From assembly GCF_024137025.1 (NCBI RefSeq), contig NZ_JAMYJR010000017.1, positions 1-64,000 of the forward strand: a DNA stretch of 64,000 nucleotides, in the 5' to 3' direction. The notes below the pieces were generated by a model. It did no database searches. It saw nothing but the letters and a program-made list of their open reading frames with translations, and was not told where the DNA came from. This DNA is from Paractinoplanes aksuensis (lineage in GTDB: Bacteria; Actinomycetota; Actinomycetes; Mycobacteriales; Micromonosporaceae). Position 1 is the first letter of the stretch. Each line of letters begins with the position of its first letter. This document shows, in pieces, positions 23,669 through 32,633 of the stretch. Position numbers and translations under genes: made by a program.

Positions 23669-24738
23669 GCTCCCGCACCACACGTGCGCTTGCTGCTGCC
23701 GCCGCTGCCCTGCTGTCCGTCTCCCTGCTGACCGCGTGCGGCGGCGACGACGAGGCCGCCGGCGGGTCGACCGGCGGCACGGCCGAGGCCGGGACGCTGC
23801 GCCTCGGCTACTTCCCCAACATCACCCACGCCCCGGCCCTGATCGGCGTCAACAAGAAGTTCTTCGAGACCGCGCTGGGCACCGGCACCAAGCTCGACAC
23901 GAAGACCTTCAACGCCGGCCCGGCCGCGATCGAGGCGCTGTTCTCGGGCGCGATCGACGCCACGTACATCGGCCCCAACCCGGCCATCAACGGCTGGGCC
24001 CAGTCCAAGGGCACCGGCCTGAAGATCATCGCGGGCAGCACCTCGGGCGGCGCCGGTCTGGTGGTCAAAGAGGGCATCAACAGCCCGGCCGACCTCAAGG
24101 GCAAGAAGATCGCCACCCCGCAGCTCGGCAACACGCAGGACGTGGCGCTGCGGGCCTGGCTCAAGGAGAACGGCCTCAACGCCGACCAGCAGGGCGGCGG
24201 CGACGTGTCGGTGCTCCCGCAGGACAACGCGACCGCGCTGCAGGCCTTCGCCCAGGGCGCGATCGACGGCGCCTGGGTGCCCGAGCCCAACTACAGCCGG
24301 CTGCTGCTCGAGTCCAAGGGCAAGGTGCTGGTCGACGAGAAGACCCTGTGGCCCAACGAGCTGTTCGTGACCACGCACCTGATCGTCACCCAGGACTTCC
24401 TCAAGAAGTACCCGGGCACGGTCAAGAAGCTGCTGCAGGGCCACCTCCAGTCGCTCGACTACATCGAGAAGAACAACGCCGAGGCCCAGACCGCGGCCAA
24501 CGCCCAGATCGAGGCGCTCAGCGGCAAGCCGCTGAAGGACGACGTGCTCCAGGCGTCGTTCAAGAACCTCACCTACACCGCCGACCCGGTCGCGTCGTCG
24601 CTGTTCACCAGCGCCAAGCACGCCGAAGAGGTCGGTCTGCTCAAGCCGGTCGACCTCGAGGGCATCTACGACCTCGGGCCGCTCAACGAGCTGCTCAAGG
24701 CCGCGGGCAAGCCCGAGGTCAGCGACTCGGCCGCCTGA
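23665..24738 (+). CDS. Sulfonate/nitrate/taurine-type ABC transporter substrate-binding lipoprotein
   Basis: 357 residues. The signal peptide has lipobox LTAC (22-25), followed by a Gly/Glu-rich linker. The mature protein matches SsuA/TauA-type binding proteins (LRLGYFPNITHAPALIGV, KKIATPQLGNTQDVALRAWL). It would capture an aliphatic sulfonate or similar anion at the cell surface and deliver it to the permease. No monooxygenase (SsuD) gene is in the window. Confidence 0.9.
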   Translation: MSSRTTRALAAAAAALLSVSLLTACGGDDEAAGGSTGGTAEAGTLRLGYFPNITHAPALIGVNKKFFETALGTGTKLDTKTFNAGPAAIEALFSGAIDATYIGPNPAINGWAQSKGTGLKIIAGSTSGGAGLVVKEGINSPADLKGKKIATPQLGNTQDVALRAWLKENGLNADQQGGGDVSVLPQDNATALQAFAQGAIDGAWVPEPNYSRLLLESKGKVLVDEKTLWPNELFVTTHLIVTQDFLKKYPGTVKKLLQGHLQSLDYIEKNNAEAQTAANAQIEALSGKPLKDDVLQASFKNLTYTADPVASSLFTSAKHAEEVGLLKPVDLEGIYDLGPLNELLKAAGKPEVSDSAA

Positions 24739-24747
24739 GGCCGTGTC

Positions 24748-25479
24748 ATGAGTCTGGTGACCTTGGAGAACGTCTCCAAGAAGTACGACGATCTGCTGGC
24801 GCTGGACCGGGTGTCGCTCAAAGTCGATCCGGGTGAGTTCGTCTGCCTGCTGGGCGCGTCCGGCTGTGGCAAGAGCACGCTGCTCTCGCTGGTGGCCGGG
24901 CTCGACGGGATCACCGGCGGCACGCTCGACACGGGCGGCCGCAAGGTCTCGCTGATGTTCCAGGAGGCTGCGCTCTTCCCCTGGCTCTCGGTCCGGGGCA
25001 ACGTCGAGCTGCCGCTACGACTGCAGGGCGTGTCCCGGCCCGAGCGCCGGAAGCGGGCCGAGGAGTTGCTCGCCATCGTGCGGCTCAGCGGCTTCGCCGA
25101 CAAGCGGCCGCACGAGCTCTCGGGCGGCATGCGCCAGCGCGTGGCCCTGGCCCGCGCGCTGGCCCAGGACGCCGACATCCTGCTCATGGACGAGCCGTTC
25201 GGCGCGCTCGACGCGATGACCCGCGACATCCTGCACGACGAGCTCGAGCGGATCTGGCGCGAGCAGTCGCTCACCGTCCTGTTCGTCACGCACAACGTGC
25301 GCGAGGCGGTGCGCCTGGGCGACCGCGTCATCCTGCTCAGCAGCCGGCCGGGCCGGGTGATCGAGGACTACGCGATCACCCACGAGCGGCCCCGGCGCAT
25401 CGACTCCCCCGAGGTGGCCGGTCAGGCCGCCGAGATCACCGACCGGCTCCGCGCGGAGGTCGCCCGCCATGCCCACTAA
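24748..25479 (+). CDS. ABC transporter ATP-binding protein of the sulfonate system
   Basis: 243 residues. Walker A GASGCGKST (36-44), signature LSGGMRQR (124-131), Walker B ILLMDEPFGALD, and H-loop VTHNVREA. The SsuB/TauB subfamily is indicated by its length and by its partners. It starts 10 bp after the binding-protein gene, and its 3' end overlaps the permease gene by 11 bp. Confidence 0.93.
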   Translation: MSLVTLENVSKKYDDLLALDRVSLKVDPGEFVCLLGASGCGKSTLLSLVAGLDGITGGTLDTGGRKVSLMFQEAALFPWLSVRGNVELPLRLQGVSRPERRKRAEELLAIVRLSGFADKRPHELSGGMRQRVALARALAQDADILLMDEPFGALDAMTRDILHDELERIWREQSLTVLFVTHNVREAVRLGDRVILLSSRPGRVIEDYAITHERPRRIDSPEVAGQAAEITDRLRAEVARHAH

Positions 25480-26371
25480 CCTGCCGCCGACGACGGTGGA
25501 GACCCCGGCCCAGCGGACGCCGAATGCCTCCGAGGCGGCCGAGGTCGCCGGTCTCGACGCGCTCGAGCTGCAGCCCAAGCGCGACAAGGGCAACCTCGGC
25601 CCGCGGATCTGGAAGAGCGCCTGGCCCAAGTTTCTGGCCATCGCGATCGTGCTGCTGGTGTGGCAGGCCGCGGTCTGGTCGGAGTGGAAGCCGATCTACG
25701 TGCTGCCCTCGCCGCTCACGGTCTTCACCGACCTGGGCAACGTGATCACCACGGGCGACTTCTGGGACGGCGTACGGGTGACGATGACCCGCGCCTTCAC
25801 CGGCTTCCTGCTGGCCGTGGTCATCGGCACGGTCGTCGGGGCCCTCGTCTCGCAGTTCGCGCCGTTGCGGGCGGCCATCGGCTCGCTGATCACCGGTCTG
25901 CAGACGATGCCCTCGATCATGTGGTTCCCGCTGGCCATCCTGCTCTTCCAGCTCAGCGAGAGCGCCATCCTGTTCGTGGTCGTGCTCGGCGCCGCCCCCT
26001 CGGTGGCCAACGGGCTGATCAGCGGCATCGACTACGTGCCGCGCACCTGGCTGCGGGTCGGGCAGGTGCTGGGCATGCGGGGCTTCGCCAAATACCGGCA
26101 CCTGATCCTGCCGGCCTCGCTACCGTCGTTCATCTCGGGCCTCAAGCAGGGCTGGGCGTTCTCGTGGCGCAGCCTGATGGCCGGCGAGCTGCTGGTCATC
26201 GTGCCGGGCGCGCTGTCGATCGGCGTGCGCATGCAGCAGGCCCGCGACCTGAGCGACTCGAGCCTGGTGATCAGCTACATCATCGTCGTCCTGATCATCG
26301 GCATCCTGATCGACGTCTTGTTCAACGCCGCCGACAACTCCCTGCGCAAACGTTGGGGCCTGCTGAGCTAG
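25469..26371 (+). CDS. ABC transporter permease of the sulfonate system
   Basis: 300 residues. A polar N-terminal extension of about 45 residues precedes six membrane helices. The cytoplasmic coupling loop with the EAA-type motif lies around GQVLGMRGFAKYRHLILPAS. The family is SsuC/TauC. The long N-terminal tail is unusual; a later start near the first helix is possible, but the overlap with the ATPase gene and a start at 25469 favour the longer form. Confidence 0.92.
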   Translation: MPTNLPPTTVETPAQRTPNASEAAEVAGLDALELQPKRDKGNLGPRIWKSAWPKFLAIAIVLLVWQAAVWSEWKPIYVLPSPLTVFTDLGNVITTGDFWDGVRVTMTRAFTGFLLAVVIGTVVGALVSQFAPLRAAIGSLITGLQTMPSIMWFPLAILLFQLSESAILFVVVLGAAPSVANGLISGIDYVPRTWLRVGQVLGMRGFAKYRHLILPASLPSFISGLKQGWAFSWRSLMAGELLVIVPGALSIGVRMQQARDLSDSSLVISYIIVVLIIGILIDVLFNAADNSLRKRWGLLS

Positions 26372-26414
26372 CTGGCTCCACGTCGCTCCGCGGCAAGCGC
26401 CCCTTTAGCTGGCG

Positions 26415-27290
26415 TTACACGGGCCGAACAGACGCAAGGACGTCGTCGATGATGTAGTCCCACTGTTTGTGGGTGCCCGGGACCGAGATGTAGAGGACGG
26501 CCGCGGTCGTCTTGCCGACGTCGATGACCGCCACCGCGGAGAGTTCCTCGGTGGCGGTCAGCCCGGGCGCCTGGAAGTGCAGCCGGAACTCGCTGACCCA
26601 GGCCGGCCGCCCGCCCAGTTTGGTCAGCTCGTCACGGATCGGGTCCATCGTGTTCGGTTGCGGGTAGTACTCGGCCCGCACGTCCGCGGCCACCTGCCGC
26701 CCCACGCATTCGAGGTTGAGCGTCACCGCGTCGTTGTCGGCCGCCGGCACCGCGGCCGACAGGATCGAGGCGTGGTAACTGCCGCCGCTGTACTGCTCGG
26801 TGACGAAGTGCTGACCCTTGCGATAGGGCACCTCGAGCGTCCCGGCCCGCCACACGTCGGTCCACGGCTCCCAGGGCTCGCCATAGGCCTTGTACGAGAT
26901 GCCGGCCTCGTCGTCGGTCGTCCGCGCCCCCGTCGCCGGCGGCGGTGCGCTGGGCGACCGGGTCGGACCCGCGCTCGGTGATCCGCTGGGCGCCGGACAG
27001 GCCTGGGCCAGCGGTGGGCGTACATCGGTGGGGGCCGACTCTTTCGAACCGAACGGGTCACCCTCGGACGAGAACACGAGGACGAGCACGACGGTCAGAC
27101 CGATGGCCAGGATCGCGCCGGCGATTCCCCCGAAGATCCGCATCTGCCGCTTGCGCCGCTGCGGCCCGTCGGGCGACGGCGCCTCGGGCCCAGGTGGGGG
27201 CGGCGGCTTGACCGGAGGGCCGCCCGGAGCCGTGACCAGCCCGGACCCGAACCCGCCGCCCGGTTGCTGCCAGGAGTGAGGCTCGGACAT
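26415..27290 (-). CDS. Membrane-anchored protein of unknown function
   Basis: 291 residues. A cytosolic Pro/Gly-rich head (GGPPVKPPPPPGPEAPSPDG) precedes a basic stop and one membrane helix (about 51-74). A Ser/Pro/Thr linker leads to a compact extracellular domain of about 160 residues (ISYKAYGEPWEPWTDVWRAG onward), typical of many mycelial actinobacteria. No enzyme motif is seen. It is convergent with the sulfonate operon. It may be an envelope sensor or structural protein. Confidence 0.85.
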   Translation of the reverse strand: MSEPHSWQQPGGGFGSGLVTAPGGPPVKPPPPPGPEAPSPDGPQRRKRQMRIFGGIAGAILAIGLTVVLVLVFSSEGDPFGSKESAPTDVRPPLAQACPAPSGSPSAGPTRSPSAPPPATGARTTDDEAGISYKAYGEPWEPWTDVWRAGTLEVPYRKGQHFVTEQYSGGSYHASILSAAVPAADNDAVTLNLECVGRQVAADVRAEYYPQPNTMDPIRDELTKLGGRPAWVSEFRLHFQAPGLTATEELSAVAVIDVGKTTAAVLYISVPGTHKQWDYIIDDVLASVRPV

Positions 27291-27325
27291 GAAACCCAGT
27301 GAACACCACGATGGTGGCGATCACG

Positions 27326-27526
27326 TCACGGCAGGGGTGCGGCGTTCTCCACAGCCTGGCCCAGCAGGGCGCTCACCTGCTGCCAGAGCGAGGGGCTGAC
27401 CTCGGCCGGAGCGGTGCCGACGGCGGGATACCAGGGCGCGAAGGCCACCACGAGCACCAGCGCGACGCCGGAGACGGCGACCGCGAGAACGAATCCGAAC
27501 TCCCGGCGGGCGGATGGTCCGCGCAT
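27326..27526 (-). CDS. Small single-pass membrane protein
   Basis: 66 residues. GGAGG seven nt before the ATG is a strong translation signal. One membrane helix (about 11-31, FGFVLAVAVSGVALVLVVAF) is followed by an external tail with WYPAVG and a helical end. It lies 35 bp upstream of the membrane-anchored protein gene on the same strand, so they probably form a two-gene operon. Function unknown. Confidence 0.8.
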   Translation of the reverse strand: MRGPSARREFGFVLAVAVSGVALVLVVAFAPWYPAVGTAPAEVSPSLWQQVSALLGQAVENAAPLP

Positions 27527-27643
27527 GCCGGTACCTCCAAAATACGTCCGAGAGAAAAGGGCCGATAATTCTTAGACGCGCAAACGGGCCCGTACGTTGC
27601 ACCGTCCCAGGAGAAGTTCAGCGACTTCCGCTACCGTCTTGCC

Positions 27644-28357
27644 ATGGAACTCGTGTATCCGCCGGTCGTCGCCCTTGCCAAGACGATGTTCCGGGTGCTC
27701 GACATGAAGATCGAGATCGACGGCGCCGAGCACATCCCGGCCACCGGCGGGGCGGTGCTCGCCAGCAACCACGTGAGCTACCTCGACTTCATCTTCTGCG
27801 GTCTGGGCGCTCAGCCGGCCAAGCGCCTGGTGCGCTTCATGGCCAAGGATGCCGTTTTCCGTCACAAGGTGAGCGGTCCGCTGATGCGCGGCATGCGGCA
27901 CATCCCGGTCGACCGCGACGCCGGCGCCGCTTCCTTCCGGGCGGCCACCCAGGCGCTCAAGGACGGTGAGGTGGTCGGTGTCTTCCCCGAGGCGACGATC
28001 AGCGAGTCGTTCACCGTCAAAGAGCTCAAGTCGGGCGCGGTCCGGCTGGCCCGCACGGCCAAGGTGCCGCTGATCCCGATGGCCGTCTGGGGTCCCCACC
28101 GGCTGTGGACCAAGAACCACAAGAAAGATCTGACCAAGCGTCACGTGCCGGTGATCATCAAGATCGGCCAGGCCATCGAGATGCCCAAGGGCACCTCGCC
28201 CGACGCGCTCACGGCGATCCTGAAAGAACGGCTGAGCGGCCTGCTCGACGCGGCCCAGCGCGCGTACCCCGAGAAGCCCTCGGGCCCCGACGACCGCTGG
28301 TGGCTGCCGGCCCACATGGGCGGCACAGCCCCGCTGCCGGCCGCGGCCGCCGTCTGA
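27644..28357 (+). CDS. PlsC-type 1-acyl-glycerol-3-phosphate acyltransferase
   Basis: 237 residues. Motif I NHVSYLDF (HX4D, His43/Asp48), motif III FPEAT (114-118) and the block IPMAVWGPHRLW identify the PlsC family. These enzymes transfer an acyl group to lysophosphatidate or related lipid acceptors at the inner membrane face. The ATG follows a short AG-rich leader. Ends in a strong bidirectional terminator shared with the cold-shock gene. Confidence 0.92.
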   Translation: MELVYPPVVALAKTMFRVLDMKIEIDGAEHIPATGGAVLASNHVSYLDFIFCGLGAQPAKRLVRFMAKDAVFRHKVSGPLMRGMRHIPVDRDAGAASFRAATQALKDGEVVGVFPEATISESFTVKELKSGAVRLARTAKVPLIPMAVWGPHRLWTKNHKKDLTKRHVPVIIKIGQAIEMPKGTSPDALTAILKERLSGLLDAAQRAYPEKPSGPDDRWWLPAHMGGTAPLPAAAAV

Positions 28358-28366
28358 GACACAGCA

Positions 28367-28401
28367 AAAGCGCCGCACCCCCGACCGGGGTGCGGCGCTT
28401 T
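28367..28401. terminator. Bidirectional terminator between the acyltransferase and csp genes
   Basis: AAAGCGCCGCACCCC pairs perfectly with GGGGTGCGGCGCTTT around a 5-nt loop. The A/T ends give a short U-tract in both directions, so it can terminate both convergent transcripts. Confidence 0.9.
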
Positions 28402-28413
28402 CGACTAGCTACT

Positions 28414-28617
28414 TCAGAGCGGACGGATGTTCGCGGCCTGCGGGCCCTTCTGGCCCTGGGTCACCTCGAACTCGACCCGCTGGTTCTCGTCCAGGCTGCG
28501 GTAGCCCGAGGTCTGGATAGCGGAGAAGTGGGCGAAGACGTCGGCGCCGCCGTCGTCCGGGGTGATGAACCCGAAGCCCTTGTCCGCGTTAAACCACTTC
28601 ACAACGCCGGTAACCAT
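28414..28617 (-). CDS. cspA: Cold-shock protein (CspA family)
   Basis: 67 residues, the canonical size. RNP1 KGFGFI (13-18) and RNP2 VFAHF (27-31) are intact. The ATG at 28617 has GAGGAG upstream. Csp proteins are RNA chaperones that melt secondary structure. The long upstream region (over 150 bp to the divergent gene) includes a strong hairpin, consistent with a long 5' leader as in other csp genes. Confidence 0.96.
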   Translation of the reverse strand: MVTGVVKWFNADKGFGFITPDDGGADVFAHFSAIQTSGYRSLDENQRVEFEVTQGQKGPQAANIRPL

Positions 28618-28744
28618 GATCGTCTCCTCGACGGTCGATCGCTCCGACCCAACATGGGCGGAACGAGGTAATAAGACCCACACTTCATGAGTCTCGTGTC
28701 GCCGTACTGATCGCCCGTACCGGAGAAACCCGGGTTACGACAAA

Positions 28745-28777
28745 GAGCGCCTGGGGCAGACTTCCCCACAGGCGCTC
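28745..28777 (-). other. Strong hairpin in the csp upstream region
   Basis: GAGCGCCTG and CAGGCGCTC (9 bp) pair, extended by an inner GGG/CCC after a one-base bulge. On the minus strand it is followed by TTTGT. It lies 128 bp upstream of the csp start, with no minus-strand gene ahead of it that needs termination, so it may be a leader structure or attenuator of csp. Whether the csp transcript starts upstream of it is unknown. Confidence 0.5.
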
Positions 28778-28839
28778 CTGAGTACTTGGGAACCAAACTG
28801 ACAACGCGCAGAGCTTAACACGTCTGAGGAGGTTCGCCG

Positions 28840-29256
28840 GTGATCGGCGTTCAACTGGCACAGCAGCTCAGGGAGGCCGGACTGGGCTGGAAACCGGCCC
28901 TCGGGGACCGTTTCGCGATCCCCGATCGGGACCTCGACGACGAGGTCTTCGTCCTGAGCAACATGACGATCGAGGTGCATGCGATGCCCGAGGGCCGGGT
29001 GATCGGATTCAACGGCACGACCGAGTGGGCGATGGACGACGTGGAGCTCGACGAGACGGTCTGGCTGCCCCGGGAGGACCAGTTGCGCGAGTTGCTGGGC
29101 GGCACCTTCCGGGCCCTGCGGCGGGGCCCGGCCGGCTACGAGGTGGACATCGATCTGCTGGGTGAGGAGCGCACGTTCACGGCCGGGTCGGCCGAGGAGG
29201 CGTACGCGTCCGGCTTGTTGCATCTTTTGGCGGCTGCGGGGGCCGACGGGGCTTAG
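28840..29256 (+). CDS. Conserved actinobacterial protein of unknown function
   Basis: 138 residues, GTG start with GAGGAGG seven nt upstream. Acidic and mixed alpha/beta, with LREAGLGWKPALGDRFAIPD, VIGFNGTTEWAMDDVEL and WLPREDQLRELLGG. No membrane segment. Similar small proteins are common in Micromonosporaceae, but I know of no tested function. Its stop overlaps the adnB stop by 4 bp (convergent). Confidence 0.88.
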   Translation: MIGVQLAQQLREAGLGWKPALGDRFAIPDRDLDDEVFVLSNMTIEVHAMPEGRVIGFNGTTEWAMDDVELDETVWLPREDQLRELLGGTFRALRRGPAGYEVDIDLLGEERTFTAGSAEEAYASGLLHLLAAAGADGA

Positions 29257-32200
29257 TTCACCCGTTCGGGGAGGCGCTCGATCAGGGCGGCCAGCTGGGC
29301 TGCGTCGAGCAGGTCGACCGGCCGGACGGTGACCTGCTCACGGACGTAGTGGAAGCCGGCCCGGACCCGGTTGAGCGGCACCCCGGCCAGCGACGCCCAG
29401 GCCAGCCGGTACGCGGCCAGCTGCACGGCGGCGGCCTCGGCGTCCGCGCCCTCGGGCCGGCGACCGGTCTTCCAGTCGATGACGTCGAACCGGTTGGCTG
29501 TGTCGGCGTAGACCGCGTCCATCCGCCCGCGCACGACCACCCCGGCGATCGTGGTCGCGAACGGCACCTCGACCTCGATCGGCGTGCGCTCGGCCCACTC
29601 ACCGGCCAGGAACGCCTCCTGCAGGGCGATCAGCTCGGCGTCGTCGGCCGCGTCGTCGTCGGCCGCACCGGGCAGCTCGTCGATGTCGATCAGCCGGACC
29701 GCGCCGAACCGCTGCTCGAGCCAGGCGTGGAAGGCCGTGCCCCTTCGGGCATGCGGCAGCGGGCGATGAGGCAACGGGCGGCGCAGCGAGCGGGCCAGGG
29801 CCTGCGGGTCGCGGCGCAGCACCACCAGCTGCGACACCGACAGGTGGGCGGGCAGCGCCACCTCGAGCGGGCCGTCGCGGCGGGCCCGCTCGTCGCGCTC
29901 GGCCAGCAGCAGGGCCGCCTCACGCCGCCAGCGCTCGATGTCCCGATCCTTCGCGGCCGGCAGGCCGACCAGCTCGGCGGCCAGGCCGGACCGCTCGGCC
30001 ACCTCGGGCTCGGCCTCGGCCAGCTCGGCAAAGGCCTCGGCCGCCTCGGCGCCGGGGGCTGAGATCATGCGGCGGATCAGGTCGGCCGCGGCAGCCATGG
30101 CCGGGCGGCGCAGGCCCAGCGGGTCGAACGGCCACTGCGCGGACGGCACCACTTCGGCCGCCGGGTTGGTCGCGCCCGGGTCCGGCTCGGGCGTCCACGC
30201 GTCGACCACGCCCGCGCCCCCGTCGCAGGCCGCGCGGATCTCCGACAGGAAGACCGACGGGCCCCGGGGACGCTTCACGCCGTCGCCCCACCAGTAGCCG
30301 GAGGCGAGCAGCAGGCGCCGCGGACGGGTCACCGCGACGTAGGCCAGCCGGCGCTCCTCGCGGACGTCATGGTCTTTCCAGGCCGTGCCGAACTCGGTGA
30401 CCGCGGTGAGCACGCCCTTCTGGTCGGCCGCCTCGGACAGGTCGAGCCGCGGCAGGCCGTCCGAGTCGCCGCGCAGCGGGAACGGCAGCACGCCGATGCC
30501 CATCAGGTAGTGGTCGGAGCTGCGCGACATGCTCGGCCACACGCCCTTGCTGAGACCCGCGACCGAGACGACGTCCCACTCCAGACCCTTGGCGGCGTGC
30601 GCGGTGAGGATCTGGACCGCGCCCTCGACCACGTCGACCTGACCCGGTTCGAGGCCGCGTTCCTCCTCCTCGGCCGCGGTCAGGAAGGCCAGGAAGCCGG
30701 CCAGCGTGCCCCCGTCGGTCTCGGCGCCGTAGCGGGCGGCGGTGTCGGCCAGCGCGTCCAGGTGACCCCGGGCCAGACCGGCGTCCCCGGCCGCCCAGCC
30801 GCGCACGGCCACCTCGACGTCCAGCCCGATCGTGCGCTCGATGTCGGCCACCAGGTCGGGCAGCGGTTGGTCGAGGCGCTGCCGCAGGGCGCTCAGTTCC
30901 CGGCTGTACGCATGGAGACGGCCGTAGCCCTCGGCCGAGTACTGCTGCGGGGCGCCCAGATCGGCCATCGCCTCGACCAATGTGGCGTCGTCGAGCCGGT
31001 CGGCCACGATGTCGTCGGGCTCGGCCCCGGCCACCACGGCGGCCCGGGCCGCGGCCAGCCCGCGGGCGCGGCGGTGCAGGGCCACCAGGTCGCGCGGGCC
31101 GATCCGCCAGCGGGCCCCGGTGAGCAGGCGCAACAGCGACGCCCCGTCGGTCGGGTCGGCCAGCACCCGCAGCGTGCAGACCACGTCGCGTACTTCCGGA
31201 GTGTCGAGCAGACCGCCCAGGCCGACCACCTCGACCGGCAGGCCACGGGCGCGCAACGCCTCCTCGATGGCCGGGATCTGACTGCGTACGCGAACCAGAA
31301 CGGCACTGGTCGGCCGCTTCTCGACCGGGATCTCGCCCGGGGCGGCCTCGGGCATCCCGGCGATGATCCGCCACGCGGTGAGCATCGAGTCGCCGATCCA
31401 GGCCGCCTCGTCGGCGAACGTGGGCAGCAGCGCGCAGGCCACCGTGCGGCCGCCGACCGAGCCGGAGACCCGTTCCGCCGCCCGCAGCTCGGTGACCCGG
31501 GCCCCGAACGCGCGCAGCGGGGCCGAGAGTGTGTTGGCGACCCGCAGGATCTCGGGCCGGTTGCGCCAGCTGCGGGTCAGGCGGGCGGTGCGGGCCGGCT
31601 CGCCGCCGGGCAACGTGAATTCCTCGGGGAAGCGGTCGAGGGTGCCGGCCGAGGCGCCGCGCCAGCCGTAGATCGACTGGCACGGGTCGCCGACCGCGGT
31701 CACCGGATGGCCGCCCCCGAACAGCGCGTTCAGCATGGTCACCTGGGCGTGGCTGGTGTCCTGGTACTCGTCCAGCAGCACGATCCGGAAGCGGCCGCGC
31801 TCGATCTCGCCGACCTCGGGGTGATCGCGGGCGACCAGGGCCGCACGGGCCATCTGGTCGCCGAAGTCCATCGCCTCCAGGTCGAGCTTGCGCTGCTCGT
31901 ACAGGCGGACCAGGGGCAGCAGGGTGAGCCGCTGACGCTGCCGGGTGAGCACGTCGTTGACGTCCTTGTAGACCTTGCCCGGCAGCTCCTGGACGTCGGC
32001 GAAGAAGCGGCCGGTCCACGCGGCCAGCTCGTCCGGGGTGATCAGGTGCTCGGCCAGCTCGCCGGCCAGGGCCAGCACGTCGTCGGTGACGGTGGACGGG
32101 GCCCGGTTCACGCCGGTCATCTCGCCGGTGTACGAGCGCACCAGCGAGTCGACGATCTGCCAGCGGGCGGCCTCGGTGAGCAGGCGGGCCGACGGCTCGT

Positions 32201-32633
32201 AGCCGGCCCGCAGGCCGTGCTCGGTGACGACCCGGGCCGCGTACGAGTGATAGGTCGAAATGGTGGCCTCGCCCGCGAACGCGTCGTCCCGGCCGAGCCG
32301 GCGCACCAACTGCCCCAACCGGGTGCGTACGCGATGAGCCAGCTCCCCGGCCGCCTTCCGGGTGAACGTCAGACCGAGGATCTCGTCGGGGTGGGCGTAG
32401 CTGTTGGCGACCAGCCACACCACGCGCGAGGCCATCGTCTCGGTCTTGCCCGACCCGGCCCCGGCCACGACCAGCAGCGGCTCGACCGGCGCCGAGATGA
32501 TCTCGGACTGCTCGGTCGTGGGCCGGGGCAGCCGCAGCAGCCGGGCCAGCTCCTCCGGGGTGTAACGGGGTCCCGAATCGGCCCGGCGGCGGGGCGTCGC
32601 CGGCTCGTCGGCGAAGAGGCTCGGTTGGGTCAC
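29253..32633 (-). CDS. adnB: AdnB-like subunit of the AdnAB helicase-nuclease
   Basis: 1126 residues from the GTG at 32633, which overlaps the adnA stop (GTGA). UvrD-type motor: Walker A GAGSGKT (58-64), motif II LLDEYQDTS, GDPCQSIYGWRGAS, TAHAAKGLEWD and VAVTRPRR. A C-terminal RecB-like nuclease has the DxK motif in FDVIDWKTG (near 1051). AdnAB is the actinobacterial resection motor-nuclease for double-strand breaks, functionally like RecBCD or AddAB. Assignment as AdnB rests on gene order and the complete motor motifs. Confidence 0.9.
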   Translation of the reverse strand: MTQPSLFADEPATPRRRADSGPRYTPEELARLLRLPRPTTEQSEIISAPVEPLLVVAGAGSGKTETMASRVVWLVANSYAHPDEILGLTFTRKAAGELAHRVRTRLGQLVRRLGRDDAFAGEATISTYHSYAARVVTEHGLRAGYEPSARLLTEAARWQIVDSLVRSYTGEMTGVNRAPSTVTDDVLALAGELAEHLITPDELAAWTGRFFADVQELPGKVYKDVNDVLTRQRQRLTLLPLVRLYEQRKLDLEAMDFGDQMARAALVARDHPEVGEIERGRFRIVLLDEYQDTSHAQVTMLNALFGGGHPVTAVGDPCQSIYGWRGASAGTLDRFPEEFTLPGGEPARTARLTRSWRNRPEILRVANTLSAPLRAFGARVTELRAAERVSGSVGGRTVACALLPTFADEAAWIGDSMLTAWRIIAGMPEAAPGEIPVEKRPTSAVLVRVRSQIPAIEEALRARGLPVEVVGLGGLLDTPEVRDVVCTLRVLADPTDGASLLRLLTGARWRIGPRDLVALHRRARGLAAARAAVVAGAEPDDIVADRLDDATLVEAMADLGAPQQYSAEGYGRLHAYSRELSALRQRLDQPLPDLVADIERTIGLDVEVAVRGWAAGDAGLARGHLDALADTAARYGAETDGGTLAGFLAFLTAAEEEERGLEPGQVDVVEGAVQILTAHAAKGLEWDVVSVAGLSKGVWPSMSRSSDHYLMGIGVLPFPLRGDSDGLPRLDLSEAADQKGVLTAVTEFGTAWKDHDVREERRLAYVAVTRPRRLLLASGYWWGDGVKRPRGPSVFLSEIRAACDGGAGVVDAWTPEPDPGATNPAAEVVPSAQWPFDPLGLRRPAMAAAADLIRRMISAPGAEAAEAFAELAEAEPEVAERSGLAAELVGLPAAKDRDIERWRREAALLLAERDERARRDGPLEVALPAHLSVSQLVVLRRDPQALARSLRRPLPHRPLPHARRGTAFHAWLEQRFGAVRLIDIDELPGAADDDAADDAELIALQEAFLAGEWAERTPIEVEVPFATTIAGVVVRGRMDAVYADTANRFDVIDWKTGRRPEGADAEAAAVQLAAYRLAWASLAGVPLNRVRAGFHYVREQVTVRPVDLLDAAQLAALIERLPERVN

